Of a DNA stretch of 64,000 nucleotides, positions 19,180 through 28,693 are shown one piece after another (positions within the stretch are counted from its first letter, which is position 1; each line of letters opens with the position of its first letter). The notes below the pieces were generated by a model. It was not told the origin of the DNA. It was given only the letters and a program-made list of their open reading frames with translations, and did not search any database. The stretch is from assembly GCF_000337455.1 (NCBI RefSeq), contig NZ_AOIU01000003.1, positions 57,395 through 121,394 of the forward strand. Direction: 5' to 3'. The translations under genes and the position numbers were made by a program. This stretch comes from Halosimplex carlsbadense 2-9-1. Its GTDB lineage: Archaea > Halobacteriota > Halobacteria > Halobacteriales > Haloarculaceae.

Positions 19180-19773
19180 TCAGCCCACGTCGTCGAAGCC
19201 CCATTCGTCGGCCCGCTCGGCGGCTTCGGCGCGGGCCTGCTCGCGGATCGCCTCGATCTTCTCGGCGTCGTCGAGGAACGCCTCGACCGCCCCCGGCTTG
19301 CGCTCGTCGGTCCCGGCGCCGTCGCCGCTCCCGGCTTCGGCGGGGCCGCCAGGCGACTCCGTCGCGCCGGCCAGCCGGTCGGGCGGCGCTGTCGCACGCG
19401 TCCGGTCGGCCAACGTCGGGTCGCCGGCCAGTCGCTCGGCGGCCATCCCGGGCGGGATCCGGAAGGTCGACCGGTCGTGGACGGCTTCGAGGTCGGCCGG
19501 CGCGAGCGCGAACAGTCGGATGCGATACGGTCCCTCGGCGGCCAGGTCCGCGAGCGCCGGCGGCCCGGCGCGGTCGGTACCGGTGTGGTAGGCGACGACC
19601 GGCACGCCCGTACGGAAGGTGACGACGCCGCGACCGCTCGCTTCGAGCAGGAGCGCGTCCTGCGGTTCGAAGACGGCGTAGCCCGTGAGCCCGCGGTCGA
19701 GCGCGTCGACGAGGACGGTTCGCGGGTCCTCGACGACCCGCGACCGGAGGAGTCGTCCCTGGGGCAACTTCAT
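19180..19773 (-). CDS. Haloarchaeal conserved protein coupled to a MinD-like ATPase
   Basis: A 197-residue protein of no family I recognise. Residues 1-105 look like one alpha/beta domain (YAVFEPQDALLLEASGRGVVTF, then GVPVVAYHTGTDRAGPPALADL). A disordered Pro/Gly stretch follows, then a charged helix (EAFLDDAEKIEAIREQARAEAAE). Its ATG overlaps the stop of the MinD/ParA gene (ATGA), so the two are coupled and probably interact. The partner relation is an inference from the overlap. Confidence 0.7.
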   Translation of the reverse strand: MKLPQGRLLRSRVVEDPRTVLVDALDRGLTGYAVFEPQDALLLEASGRGVVTFRTGVPVVAYHTGTDRAGPPALADLAAEGPYRIRLFALAPADLEAVHDRSTFRIPPGMAAERLAGDPTLADRTRATAPPDRLAGATESPGGPAEAGSGDGAGTDERKPGAVEAFLDDAEKIEAIREQARAEAAERADEWGFDDVG

Positions 19774-20540
19774 GGTGACTCGGGGAGGACCGCGCTGCGG
19801 AACCGGTCGGCGACCGCTCCCGAATCGCGGTCGCGGACCGTCAGCGTCGCCGCGGCCTCGCGGTAGGCGCGGCCGGCCTCGCTGTCGGGCGCGTGGGCGA
19901 GCAGCGGCCGGCCGTTTCGGCGGGCCGCCCGCACCCGGTCGCTGGCCGGCACCGTCGCCAGCGTCGGCCCCTCGAAGTACCGCTCGGCCTTCGGCGCGAT
20001 GCGCTCGATGGCGTCCGCGTCCCTGACCTTGTTGAAGAGGATCCCCGCCGTCTCTGTCCCGTAGGAGGTGGCGTACTCCTGGACCTTCAGCCCGTCCGAC
20101 AGCGCCGGGATCGTCGGTTCGAGGACGACCACGACCCGGTCGGCGAGCACGACCGGGAGGACGGCGGCACGGGAGGAGAGGGTCGCTGCCGAGTCGAGCA
20201 GGAGCACGTCGGTGTCGGCGGCCAGCGTCGCGACCACCTCGCGCAGGCGCGCCGGGTCGGCCGCCTCGAACGCCGCGAGGTTCGTCCCGCAGGGGACGAC
20301 GCGCATGCCGTGGCGCTCGTAGACGGCGGCGTCGACGGACGCGCCGCCCGCGACGAGCACGTCGTGCAGCGTCGTCTCGACGTCGGCGAGGCCGGCGTGA
20401 AAGAGCAGGTTCGCCATCCCCATGTCGGCGTCGACCACCGTCACGTCGTACTCCTCGGAGAGCGCCATCCCCAGCGCGAGCGTGCTCGTGGTCTTGCCGG
20501 TCCCCCCTTTCCCGCTGGCGACCGCGAACGCCTCGACCAT
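19770..20540 (-). CDS. MinD/ParA-family ATPase
   Basis: A 256-residue P-loop ATPase with the deviant Walker A (SGKGGTGKTT, signature Lys11 and Lys16), switch I VDADMGMANLLFH and Walker B VLLLDSAATLSS. It lacks an evident C-terminal amphipathic membrane helix, so it need not be membrane-bound MinD. Haloarchaea carry several paralogues that position polar structures rather than FtsZ. ATG 20540 is used; a GTG immediately upstream would add one residue. Confidence 0.87.
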   Translation of the reverse strand: MVEAFAVASGKGGTGKTTSTLALGMALSEEYDVTVVDADMGMANLLFHAGLADVETTLHDVLVAGGASVDAAVYERHGMRVVPCGTNLAAFEAADPARLREVVATLAADTDVLLLDSAATLSSRAAVLPVVLADRVVVVLEPTIPALSDGLKVQEYATSYGTETAGILFNKVRDADAIERIAPKAERYFEGPTLATVPASDRVRAARRNGRPLLAHAPDSEAGRAYREAAATLTVRDRDSGAVADRFRSAVLPESP

Positions 20541-20754
20541 CACCTCGGGGTGGTTCCCCCTGGCTTAAAAACGTTCGTGTGGCCGACAGGTCCACGCCGT
20601 CCCGGCCCGGTCGCGCAGCGGCGCCACGCCCGTCGCGACCGGCCCGAGAAGTGTGACGATGTGAGTCAACACCACCGTCTTCCGTCGGCGAGACCAATCT
20701 TCAGATCCATGTTCGTCTGCGGGAGATGGGACAGCGAACGTGGAAGGTAACCCG

Positions 20755-21142
20755 ATGAGAATTGACGGCACGACCACTACGACGGAGGAATTACTAACAG
20801 CCGTCGCCGATCCGCGGCGACGCGCAGTGCTACGCTACGTCCAGGACGCGAACGCGACGACGGTCGACGAGCTGGCGCGGGCACTAGCGGACGCGGGCGG
20901 CGTCAGTGTTCGTCTCGGGGCTGGAGTGGCTCGATGGGTCGCTCCCGGACGACGACACGGAGATCACACGCATCCTGCTGGTCGACCGGTCGACCATCCT
21001 CGTCAGTACGGTCCAGGACGATGTCGGTGGGACCGAGGAACACGCCGTCTTCGGCCGGGGCTTCGACAACGGCCTCGTCACTATCGTCCGTCGTCTGATG
21101 GCCACCGGCCTCCTCCCCGTCGACGACCCCGGCGCCGACTGA
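20755..21142 (+). pseudogene. Frameshifted HTH regulator relic
   Basis: The ATG at 20755 starts a DUF7344-like helix-turn-helix half (EELLTAVADPRRRAVLRYVQ, then TTVDELARALADAGG). After about residue 48 the frame turns into Arg/Pro/His-rich nonsense and runs to 21240. A second, well-formed segment continues one base over from about 20906 to 21142 (ITRILLVDRSTILVSTVQDD, then HAVFGRGFDNGLVTIVRRLM). The two halves together look like one gene of about 130 codons broken near 20890-20906, possibly with a lost middle. Two independent small genes are less likely, because the second frame lacks a good start and opens only at 20888. Confidence 0.55.
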
Positions 21143-21249
21143 TTCTCCCGACAGACGCCGTTTCACACTGTGAAAGGGAGGGACCGTCGCTTCCGGGACG
21201 TTTCATCCGACCAGGTAATTACGTCGTGTCGTTGCGATGACCCACTGGC

Positions 21250-22929
21250 ATGACAGCAGAGACCGATCCGCACGAAGACGGGGAGCGACCGACAGCGAAC
21301 CGATCGGCCGACGAGCGAACGGCGACACGCCGGACCGTCCTGCGCACGACCGGCGCGGGCGTGGCCGGCGTCGCGCTCGGCGGGTTCGCGGGCACCGCGG
21401 CGGCGAGCGACGACGGGACACCGTCGCGGCTCCACACCGACGGGAAGTGGGTCAGGGACGCCGACGGCGAGCCGGTCAGGCTCCGGGGCCTCGCGACGGC
21501 CTCGATGGGGTTCTACGCGGTCGACGGGATCCACCCGAAGATCCCCGAGGAAGTCGTCGGGTGGGCGAGCGACCCCGCCCGCGGGTGGTACCCCAACGTC
21601 GTCCGCCTGCCGGTCACCCAGTGGGACGTGGACCAACTCGGCGTCGAGGCGCTCGTTTCCGACGTGCTCCGCCCCGTCGTCGACCTGCTGGGCGAGCGGG
21701 GCACCTACGCGCTGATCGACTATCACGTCATCCACCCCTACACGGAGGCGGCGGCCGACGACGCCGACTACGACACCAGCCCGGACGAGATCGTCCGGAA
21801 CTTCTGGGGGACGGTCGCGCCCGCGTTCGCCGACGACGAGCACGTGCTCTACGAGCTGTTCAACGAACCGACCTACCCGATCTTCTGGAGCGACAACGGC
21901 GAGTCCGTCGAGAGCCCCGAAGCCGAGTGGCTGCTGTGGCGCGAGACCGCCCAGCCGTGGGTGGATATGGTCCGCGAATCGGCCCCGGAGACGCCCATCG
22001 TCGTCGGCTCGCCGAGCTGGACCTCCCGGACGAACTTCGCCCCCGAGTACCCCTTCGAGGGAGAGAACCTGATCTACGCCGCCCACATCTACCCGGACAA
22101 CGGCCGGCCCGAGGAGTTCGACGACACCTACGGCGCCCCCGCCGAGGACGTACCGGTCTTCGTCACCGAGTTCGGCTGGGACCCCTACAGCGACGGCCTC
22201 GACTACGGCACCAACACCGACTGGGGCCGGCCCTTCCGCGAGTGGGTCGAGGGCTACGAGAACGTGGGTTGGGCGGCCTGGTGTTTCGACGACTCGTGGG
22301 CGCCGGCGATGTTCGACTCCCCCGGCGAGGGCGGCGCCGACGAGTGGACCCTGCGCTCAGCCCCCGAGGAACACGGCGGCTTCGTCCGCCAGTGGCTCGC
22401 CGAGACCTCCGCGGAACCGATCGCACGCTTGCACCCCGGGAAAACCCAGGCTACCGCGGGCGACTGGGTCCACTTCGAGGCTCGCGACGCCTCGGGCGCG
22501 AACCGTCACGTCTCCAGGCTGGCGTGGGATCTCGGCAACGGCACCACTGGCGAGGGCTGGTGGGTCGACGCCCGGTACGACGAACCCGGTCAGTACGAGG
22601 TCGAGCTGACCGCGACGAACGACGCCGGCGAGTCGACGACTCACGGCCTGGCGATCACCGTCACCGAACAGACCGAGGCTGTCGCGACGGCCGAGCCGAG
22701 CGCGACCGAGGCGGCCGTCGACGAGACCGTCGAGTTCGAAGCCCACGACACGTCCGGCGACGGCCGCTGGGTCGACGCGCTGGCCTGGGAGTTCGGCGAC
22801 GGAACGACCGCAGGGGGGTGGTGGGCGTCCCACGAATACGGCTCGACGGGGACCTACACCGTCGAACTGACCGCGACCGACAACACCGGGCAGACGACGA
22901 CCGACACGGTCGAGATCGTCGTCGAGTGA
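21250..22929 (+). CDS. Tat-exported GH5-type glycoside hydrolase with two PKD repeats
   Basis: A 559-residue secreted enzyme. RRTVLRTTGAGVAGVALGG near residue 30 is a twin-arginine signal, with cleavage probably near TAAAS. Residues 55-390 form the (beta/alpha)8 family-5 cellulase-like domain. The acid/base Glu206 is in LYELFNEPT and the nucleophile Glu307 in VFVTEFGW. Two PKD-like repeats follow (WDLGNGTTGEGWW, then WEFGDGTTAGGWW), each about 80 residues and likely spacers or binding modules. The probable substrate is a beta-glucan. Only the ATG at 21250 puts the Tat motif in place. Confidence 0.88.
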   Translation: MTAETDPHEDGERPTANRSADERTATRRTVLRTTGAGVAGVALGGFAGTAAASDDGTPSRLHTDGKWVRDADGEPVRLRGLATASMGFYAVDGIHPKIPEEVVGWASDPARGWYPNVVRLPVTQWDVDQLGVEALVSDVLRPVVDLLGERGTYALIDYHVIHPYTEAAADDADYDTSPDEIVRNFWGTVAPAFADDEHVLYELFNEPTYPIFWSDNGESVESPEAEWLLWRETAQPWVDMVRESAPETPIVVGSPSWTSRTNFAPEYPFEGENLIYAAHIYPDNGRPEEFDDTYGAPAEDVPVFVTEFGWDPYSDGLDYGTNTDWGRPFREWVEGYENVGWAAWCFDDSWAPAMFDSPGEGGADEWTLRSAPEEHGGFVRQWLAETSAEPIARLHPGKTQATAGDWVHFEARDASGANRHVSRLAWDLGNGTTGEGWWVDARYDEPGQYEVELTATNDAGESTTHGLAITVTEQTEAVATAEPSATEAAVDETVEFEAHDTSGDGRWVDALAWEFGDGTTAGGWWASHEYGSTGTYTVELTATDNTGQTTTDTVEIVVE

Positions 22930-22957
22930 CGCCGAAGGCCGGATCGGTGGCCGGCGG

Positions 22958-24271
22958 CTACTCCCCAGCAGCCGCGGCGTCGACCCCGACGCTCGCGCGG
23001 GTGCGGTAGAGCCGCTCGGAGAGCGCCACCGAGACCAGCGCGAGCGCGACGAAGACGACGAACCCGCTGGCGTAGCCCGACTCGCCGAAGCTGTCGACGA
23101 ACAGCCCCAGCACCGGCGGGACGACGAACCCGCCGAACGCGCCGAGCCCGCCGACCAGCCCCGACGCGCCGCCGACGGCCTCCGGGACGTACTTCGGGAC
23201 GAGCTGGAAGACGGCGGCGTTGGCGACGCCGATCCCGACGGCCAGACAGACGGTCGCCCCCAGCGCGGTCCCGTACGTGCGCGTGACGACGAGCCCGAGC
23301 GCCGCGATGCCGACGACGACGAAGCTCCCGACCGCCGTCACCTCCCCGCCGATCCGGTCGCTGAGGTAGCCGCCGGGGACCCGCAGGACCGCCGCCGGCA
23401 GGGTGAAGGCGATGGCCGTCAGCGCGCCGGCGCCCTGGACGCCCAGCCCGTGGATCGCCGTCCAGTAGGAGGGCAGCCACACCGTCAGCGCGAGGAAGCC
23501 GCCGAAGGAGGTGAAAAACAGCGCCACCAGCCCCCAGGTCCGCGGGATCGCCGCCGCATCGCGGACCGACGCGAAGGCGTCGCCGCCCGGGAACAGCTCC
23601 TGGCCGTACGCTTCGGCCCGCTGACGGGCTTCCTCGGTATCGATCCCCTGTTCGCGCAGCTGAAACGAGGGCGGGTCGACCGCCAGGACGGCGTAAGCGA
23701 CCGTCCCGAGCACCAGAAAGGCGAACCAGACCAGATAGGACGTCGTCAGCCCCAGCGCCGACAGCGCGACCGGCAACAACAGCGTGAACAGCCCCGGCGA
23801 GCTGTTGCCCAGCCCCGCGTACACCGCCAGCACCGTCCCCTGGCGGTCCTTCGGGTACCAGTAGGAGGTCTGGGTGGTCCCCACCGAGAAGACGGCGATC
23901 CCGCAGCCGCTCAGGGCGCCGCAGAGAAACACCAGCGGGTACAGCTCCATCGTCAGCCCCTCGGGGTAGGCCGTCACCAGCAGCGCCGACAGCCCCGCCA
24001 TCCCGAGGATCGAGAGACTCAGGAGGACTAGAAACGGCTTGCGCGGGCCGACCTCGTCGACCCACGCGCCGAAGGGGATCCGCAGCAGCGACCCCGTCAG
24101 CTGGGGCGCACCGACGAGCAGCCCGAGCGCCAGCCCGGACAGCCCCATCGCCGACTCGAACTCCGTCGCGACCGGTCCGTACAACACCACGCCGGCGAAG
24201 CCCACGAAGAAGCCCAGCGTCGCCGACACCAGCCCGCGACGCGAACTCCCGCGTATCCGATGGACACTCAT
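22958..24271 (-). CDS. MFS transporter, NarK-like
   Basis: A 437-residue transporter with about 12 membrane helices. It carries the MFS loop motif FGAWVDEVGPRKPFL between helices 2 and 3 and a second copy (GGYLSDRIGGEVTAVG) in the C-terminal half. The small-residue segment GLGNSSPGLF resembles the nitrate-signature region of NarK proteins, which suggests an anion such as nitrate or nitrite, though no nitrate reductase genes are near. Reading leftwards, TACTATTTTTCGG lies just before the start and could be the TATA box of a leaderless transcript. Confidence 0.8.
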   Translation of the reverse strand: MSVHRIRGSSRRGLVSATLGFFVGFAGVVLYGPVATEFESAMGLSGLALGLLVGAPQLTGSLLRIPFGAWVDEVGPRKPFLVLLSLSILGMAGLSALLVTAYPEGLTMELYPLVFLCGALSGCGIAVFSVGTTQTSYWYPKDRQGTVLAVYAGLGNSSPGLFTLLLPVALSALGLTTSYLVWFAFLVLGTVAYAVLAVDPPSFQLREQGIDTEEARQRAEAYGQELFPGGDAFASVRDAAAIPRTWGLVALFFTSFGGFLALTVWLPSYWTAIHGLGVQGAGALTAIAFTLPAAVLRVPGGYLSDRIGGEVTAVGSFVVVGIAALGLVVTRTYGTALGATVCLAVGIGVANAAVFQLVPKYVPEAVGGASGLVGGLGAFGGFVVPPVLGLFVDSFGESGYASGFVVFVALALVSVALSERLYRTRASVGVDAAAAGE

Positions 24272-24541
24272 ACAGGCCGAAAAATAGTACGCCCGTAATT
24301 TTGTTCCGATCGAGTTCGCAAATACTGCACAGCTCCGCCCCGTTTCGAAACGAATGGTTGTTTTTCCGGACGAATATCGATCGAAAGCGTTCGAACGTGT
24401 TCGGGTCCGCCGGCGAGGGGGTCGTGTCGCGAGTGTCGTTCCCGCGAGGGAAGAGTTGCGCGCTCGCACGCGGCCGACGGTGAACCGTCGGTCGACGACG
24501 GGTTCGAGAGCGAGCGGTCACCCGAGACCGGACCAGTGCGT

Positions 24542-25423
24542 TCAGCGGTCCGGGCCGAGCGGTGCCGAGCCGGCGTCGACCGCGCTCGTCGCGGTCGCCG
24601 GGCCGTCCGGCGTGGCGCCGGCCGCGCAGTGGTCGAACTCGCCGCAGAGCCAGTCGGCGACGACCGCCGCGAGTCGACGGTGGGCCGCGTCGGTCCCGAT
24701 CCGCGCGGGACGGTCGCCGGACTGTCCGCCGTACCGCCCCGCCTGTGAGTGGTTCATCCCCTCGATCCGCTCGACGGTGGCGTCGGCCGGCAGGTTCCCC
24801 CGGCTGTCGGCGAACTGCTCGCGGTCGAGCACCGAATCGCGCGTCCCGACGACCGCCAGCGCGGGCGTCTCCCGGACCGGCTGGTCGCAGTAGGCACCGA
24901 CGAGCAACAGCCCGTCGACGGCATCGGGGTGTCCCCCGGCGTAGCGACACGCCATCGCCCCGCCCAGCGAGTGCCCGCCGACGACCCACTGCGAGACGTT
25001 CCGTTCGCCCGCGAGCACCGCGTCGGCCCGCCCGATCGAGAACACGGCGAGGTTCACCCGCATCTTCGGGACGACGACGGTGGCGTTCGCGCGCTCGGCG
25101 ATGGCCCCCGCCGTCGGGAGGTACGCATCGGGTGCCACCCGACCGCCGGGGTAGAACACCACGCCGAGCCGTTCGACCTCGGGGTCTGCGTCCGAGACGA
25201 CGAAGCCGCCGTAGGCCTCGGTCACCGTCACGTTCCCGTCGGCGCGGACCGACTCGCGGACCTCCTCGGGAGCGTGGTGCGCGAAGACCCCGAAGTACGC
25301 GTAGAAGGCCAGCCCGCCAGCGAGCGCGAGGACGGTGACGACTGCGACGACCCGGATCGCGATCGCGCGCGCCGAGCGAGCGGCGATCCACGCGCGAGCG
25401 TCGTCAACGGAGGGCAGCGACAT
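24542..25423 (-). CDS. Membrane-anchored alpha/beta hydrolase
   Basis: A 293-residue protein with one N-terminal membrane helix (residues about 22-44) and an extracytoplasmic alpha/beta-hydrolase domain. The nucleophile elbow is GGHSLGGAMA. The likely acid is in VVGTRDSV and the His in EGMNHSQAGRYGG. It resembles dienelactone-hydrolase-like enzymes annotated in many haloarchaea, with no known substrate. It stands between the MFS transporter and cbiP on the same strand, separated by more than 200 bases from the former. Confidence 0.75.
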   Translation of the reverse strand: MSLPSVDDARAWIAARSARAIAIRVVAVVTVLALAGGLAFYAYFGVFAHHAPEEVRESVRADGNVTVTEAYGGFVVSDADPEVERLGVVFYPGGRVAPDAYLPTAGAIAERANATVVVPKMRVNLAVFSIGRADAVLAGERNVSQWVVGGHSLGGAMACRYAGGHPDAVDGLLLVGAYCDQPVRETPALAVVGTRDSVLDREQFADSRGNLPADATVERIEGMNHSQAGRYGGQSGDRPARIGTDAAHRRLAAVVADWLCGEFDHCAAGATPDGPATATSAVDAGSAPLGPDR

Positions 25424-25453
25424 GGTCGACCCACGGCCCCCGGCCGCGTCAGT

Positions 25454-27055
25454 CTACCGGCCCGTCTCCTCGTCGAGCGCGTCCAGCCCGAGGCCGTCGG
25501 CGAGCGCGTCCGATCCGAGTCCCGCGACCAGGTCGGCAGCGCGGTCGTACGGTGATCGCCCCGCCGACTCACGCTCCGATCGATCGATGCCTACGTGGGA
25601 AAATATCTCGTCGACGAACGCGTCGCGGGCGGTGTCGTTCTCGAACAGTCCGTGCAGATACGTCCCCAGCACCCTGTCGGTCGCCGCGCCCGCTTCGGCG
25701 TCGGGGAACGGGTGTTCGACGGTGGCGTCGCCTTCCCCGCCGGACACGCGCGTCTCACCCATGTGGATCTCGTAGCCCGAGACCGGACCCGCGTCGCCCG
25801 CGAGCGGTCCGGTCCCGTCTATTCGCCGGGTGACCTGTTCGACCCGTTTGTCCGGCGAGAAGCGTGTCTCGACGGGTAAAATACCGATTCCTTCGAGGGT
25901 ATCGATGTCGTCGGTGCTCTCGATACCGGCCGCGGTGATGCGCTCGCCGAGCATCTGATAGCCGCCACAGAGACCGACGACCGGGCCGTCGAACGCCCGG
26001 AGTCGCCTCGGGAATCCCGCCACCCGAAGCGCCCGCAGATCGTCGACGGTGTTCTTCGTGCCCGGAAGTACCACGGCGTCGGCGCCGCGGCCAGTCCCCG
26101 TGCCGACGGCCTCGGGGTCGTCGAGGTCGGCGTCGAGCGGTAGATAGGCCACGCGGACGCCGGGTTCGCGGGCCAGCGGCTCCAGGTCGGTGAAGTTCGA
26201 GATCCGGGGCAAGCGCGGGACGGCGACGGTGACCGCCCGGTCGTCGGCGACGCCGTCGTCGCTCCCACGGACCGCCCGCTCGTCCTCCGCTGGAAGGTCG
26301 ACACTGTCCTCGGCGGGCAGGCCGGGGTCGTCGTGCGGCAGGACGCCCAGGACCGGAACGGCAGTCCGCTCCTCGACCTCTTCGATAGCCGGGTCGAGCA
26401 GCGACGCGTCGCCGCGGAACTTCGTGAGGACGGCGCCCGCGACCCGCTCGCGCACGTCGTCGGGGAGGAGTTCGACGGTGCCGACGAGGCTGGCGAACGC
26501 GCCCCCGCGCTCGATGTCCACCAGGAGGAGGATCTCGGCGTCGGCGAAGCGCGCTGTCTCGATATTCGCGAGGTCCCGGTCGCGCAGGTTCGGCTCGGCG
26601 ATCGATCCCGCGCCCTCGGCGACGACCACGTCGTGATCGGCGGCGAGCCGTTCGTGCGCGCGTCGAGCCGTCTCCCGGGCGCGTTCCCAGTGGTCGTCGT
26701 AGTACTCGCCGGCCTCGTAGTGGGCGACTGCCTCGCCGTCGAGGACCAGTTGCGATTCGCCGTCGCCGCGCGGTTTGAGCAGGACCGGATTGTGGTCCGT
26801 GGTGGGCGAGACGCGGGCCGCGCGGGCCTGGACGTACTGGGAGACGCCGACCTCGCCGAACGCCGAGGCGTCGGTCGCGGCGTCGTCGGCGACGGCCTCG
26901 GCTTTCGGCACCGCCCGGGCGTTGTTACTCATGTTCTGGGCCTTGAACGGCGCCACGTCGACGCCCCGGTCCGCGAGCAGCCGGCACAGCCCGGCGGCGA
27001 CGGTACTCTTGCCGACGTGGCTGGCCGTACCGGCGATCAGGATCGTCGACGCCAT
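25454..27055 (-). CDS. cbiP: Adenosylcobyric acid synthase CobQ/CbiP
   Basis: A 533-residue glutamine-dependent amidotransferase. The N-terminal dethiobiotin-synthetase-like ATPase begins with [10 protein letters not shown] and FKAQNMSNN. The C-terminal class I glutaminase domain has its catalytic Cys in [11 protein letters not shown] and His near YLHGLFEND. It amidates the b, d, e and g side chains of the corrin ring. The middle linker carries an acidic insertion near residue 265. It is 4-11 kb from the other cobalamin genes and on the same strand. Confidence 0.93.
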   Translation of the reverse strand: MASTILIAGTASHVGKSTVAAGLCRLLADRGVDVAPFKAQNMSNNARAVPKAEAVADDAATDASAFGEVGVSQYVQARAARVSPTTDHNPVLLKPRGDGESQLVLDGEAVAHYEAGEYYDDHWERARETARRAHERLAADHDVVVAEGAGSIAEPNLRDRDLANIETARFADAEILLLVDIERGGAFASLVGTVELLPDDVRERVAGAVLTKFRGDASLLDPAIEEVEERTAVPVLGVLPHDDPGLPAEDSVDLPAEDERAVRGSDDGVADDRAVTVAVPRLPRISNFTDLEPLAREPGVRVAYLPLDADLDDPEAVGTGTGRGADAVVLPGTKNTVDDLRALRVAGFPRRLRAFDGPVVGLCGGYQMLGERITAAGIESTDDIDTLEGIGILPVETRFSPDKRVEQVTRRIDGTGPLAGDAGPVSGYEIHMGETRVSGGEGDATVEHPFPDAEAGAATDRVLGTYLHGLFENDTARDAFVDEIFSHVGIDRSERESAGRSPYDRAADLVAGLGSDALADGLGLDALDEETGR

Positions 27056-27133
27056 CTGGATCTATCCCGTCGGTTCGACCCCGATCGGTAAATACGGGAC
27101 GGGGTCGGGCCGGGACCGGTCTGAACTGGCGTT

Positions 27134-27319
27134 CTACGTATCGGAAACCGGTTCGAACTCGTCGTTCCCACATTCACACGTCCCGGTGACGCCGATGGGA
27201 CGCAACCCTCCGTCTTCGTGCTGCACTGGGTACGTGCTGCCGCACTCGGTGCATTTCCCGAGTGCCTGTGGCTCCCCTCCACCGTCGGGCCCCTCTTGGT
27301 TCGTTGCGTTCCCACCCAT
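27134..27319 (-). CDS. Small zinc-ribbon protein, 61 residues
   Basis: A 61-residue protein with KCTECGSTYPVQ and TCECGNDEFEPV, giving four Cys in two pairs, the pattern of a one-zinc ribbon. The first 20 residues are disordered. Haloarchaea encode many such mini zinc proteins with regulatory or RNA roles; this one has no assigned function. The stop falls about 80 bases before cbiP on the same strand. Confidence 0.65.
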   Translation of the reverse strand: MGGNATNQEGPDGGGEPQALGKCTECGSTYPVQHEDGGLRPIGVTGTCECGNDEFEPVSDT

Positions 27320-27825
27320 TACCGGGAGATGCGTCCGACATCGAAAAGGCAGTATCGACAGGATACGTCCCAGATGCTCAGTCCGAGCCGTTCTCCCCGC
27401 TGCGTCGGCGACGCTCGGGACAGGTGATAGAGCGGGCGGTAGCGGTGTGGCTGTGGTGCGGTGACGCGCACTGTCGTCTCGGAATCGCTTGCGATTTCGA
27501 GGGCCGTCAGAGCTTGCTCTGACGTTGGCGAGTCTCGTCTCGCGCCAACATCGTGCGAGGGATGAGCGAGTGAGCGAGTGAATCGGCTGGGGAGGCTCGT
27601 GGCCCGTTGCGGTGCCGTGCAGGGCGGTCGCGTGCTGTGCCTGGTGGACTGAACGGGCGAGGCGCGCTCGCGCCGAGGGCGTTCAGCGCTTGCTGTCCCT
27701 GGTGAGTACGGTCACTGAGGCTCGATCGCCTTCCAACGCAACTCGATTAGCACGCTCAACGAGCACACATACCGACCAGTCGAACCACTGAACTGTCGGC
27801 TGGGACCACTACCAGCAGGCCTCAC
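27320..27825. repeat. Gene-free region with a run of hairpins
   Basis: About 500 bases between divergent genes with no credible frame. It holds strong inverted repeats. GTCAGAGC/GCTCTGAC with a two-base loop spans 27506-27523, GTTGGCG...CGCCAAC spans about 27524-27549, and GGCGCGCTCGCGCC lies near 27661-27675. The phrases GAGCGAGTGAGCGAGTGAATCG and GAACGGGCGAGGCGCGCTCG resemble dispersed intergenic repeats of haloarchaeal genomes. It may be the relic of a small non-autonomous element. Confidence 0.4.
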
Positions 27826-28623
27826 ATGACGGACGACCACTACGACGACATCGCCGACGACTGGAGCGACTACGCCGAGGTCCCGTGGCGCGCGCAGGTG
27901 CTTTGGCCCACGCTCGAGGAACTACTCCCGAACCTCGACGGTCAGCGAGTCCTCGACGCCGGCTGCGGCGATGGCTACCACGCGGCCGCACTGGCCGACC
28001 GCGGCGCCGACGTGATCGGCGTCGACGCCAGCGAGGGGATGGTCGACACCGCACGCGAGCGCTACGGCGACCGCGACCGCGTCGAGTTCCGCCACGGCGA
28101 CCTCGCCGAGGGCCTCGACCCCATCGCCGACGACGGCGTCGACCTCGTCCTCTGCCAGCACGTCCTCTCGCACGTCACCGACCTCGAACCGGTCGCCGCC
28201 GCGTTCGCCCGCGCCCTCCGCCCCGGCGGGTCGGTCGTCTGCTCGACCCACCACCCGTTCCACGAGTACCTCGTCGTCCGCGAGGCGTCCTACCCCGACA
28301 CCCGTGCCATCGACGGCCTCGACGCGCGGCCGGCCGTCGACGCCAAATCCCCCTCGCCGACCTACGGCGAGAGCGAACGCTACGACCTCTACTGGGGCGG
28401 TGCGATACCCGACGACGGGAAAGCCGACGAACGGGAACCCGCGACTTTCCACCGACGGCCGCTCGAAGCCGTCACCGGGCCGTTGTTCGACGCCGGGTTC
28501 ACACTCGGTGACCTGCGCGAACCCGACCTATCGGAGCGACTCGACGATGACCTCCTGACGGAGGTGGCCGACCTCGCCGAGCGACCGCCGCGGTCGCTGT
28601 GTCTCCGCGCCGACCTGCGGTGA
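27826..28623 (+). CDS. Class I SAM-dependent methyltransferase
   Basis: A 265-residue Rossmann methyltransferase. Motif I is VLDAGCGDGYHAAAL, the acidic loop VIGVDASEGMVD, and the motif IV region VDLVLCQHVLSHV. It resembles Methyltransferase_11 proteins acting on small molecules or lipids. No partner gene identifies the acceptor. The ATG follows a gene-free hairpin region. Confidence 0.82.
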   Translation: MTDDHYDDIADDWSDYAEVPWRAQVLWPTLEELLPNLDGQRVLDAGCGDGYHAAALADRGADVIGVDASEGMVDTARERYGDRDRVEFRHGDLAEGLDPIADDGVDLVLCQHVLSHVTDLEPVAAAFARALRPGGSVVCSTHHPFHEYLVVREASYPDTRAIDGLDARPAVDAKSPSPTYGESERYDLYWGGAIPDDGKADEREPATFHRRPLEAVTGPLFDAGFTLGDLREPDLSERLDDDLLTEVADLAERPPRSLCLRADLR

Positions 28624-28693
28624 GCGACCCCCTGAGACTCGGGGTCCGACATCGCGACCGATCAAATAAGGGACAGACGCGCGAAGGCCCGAT

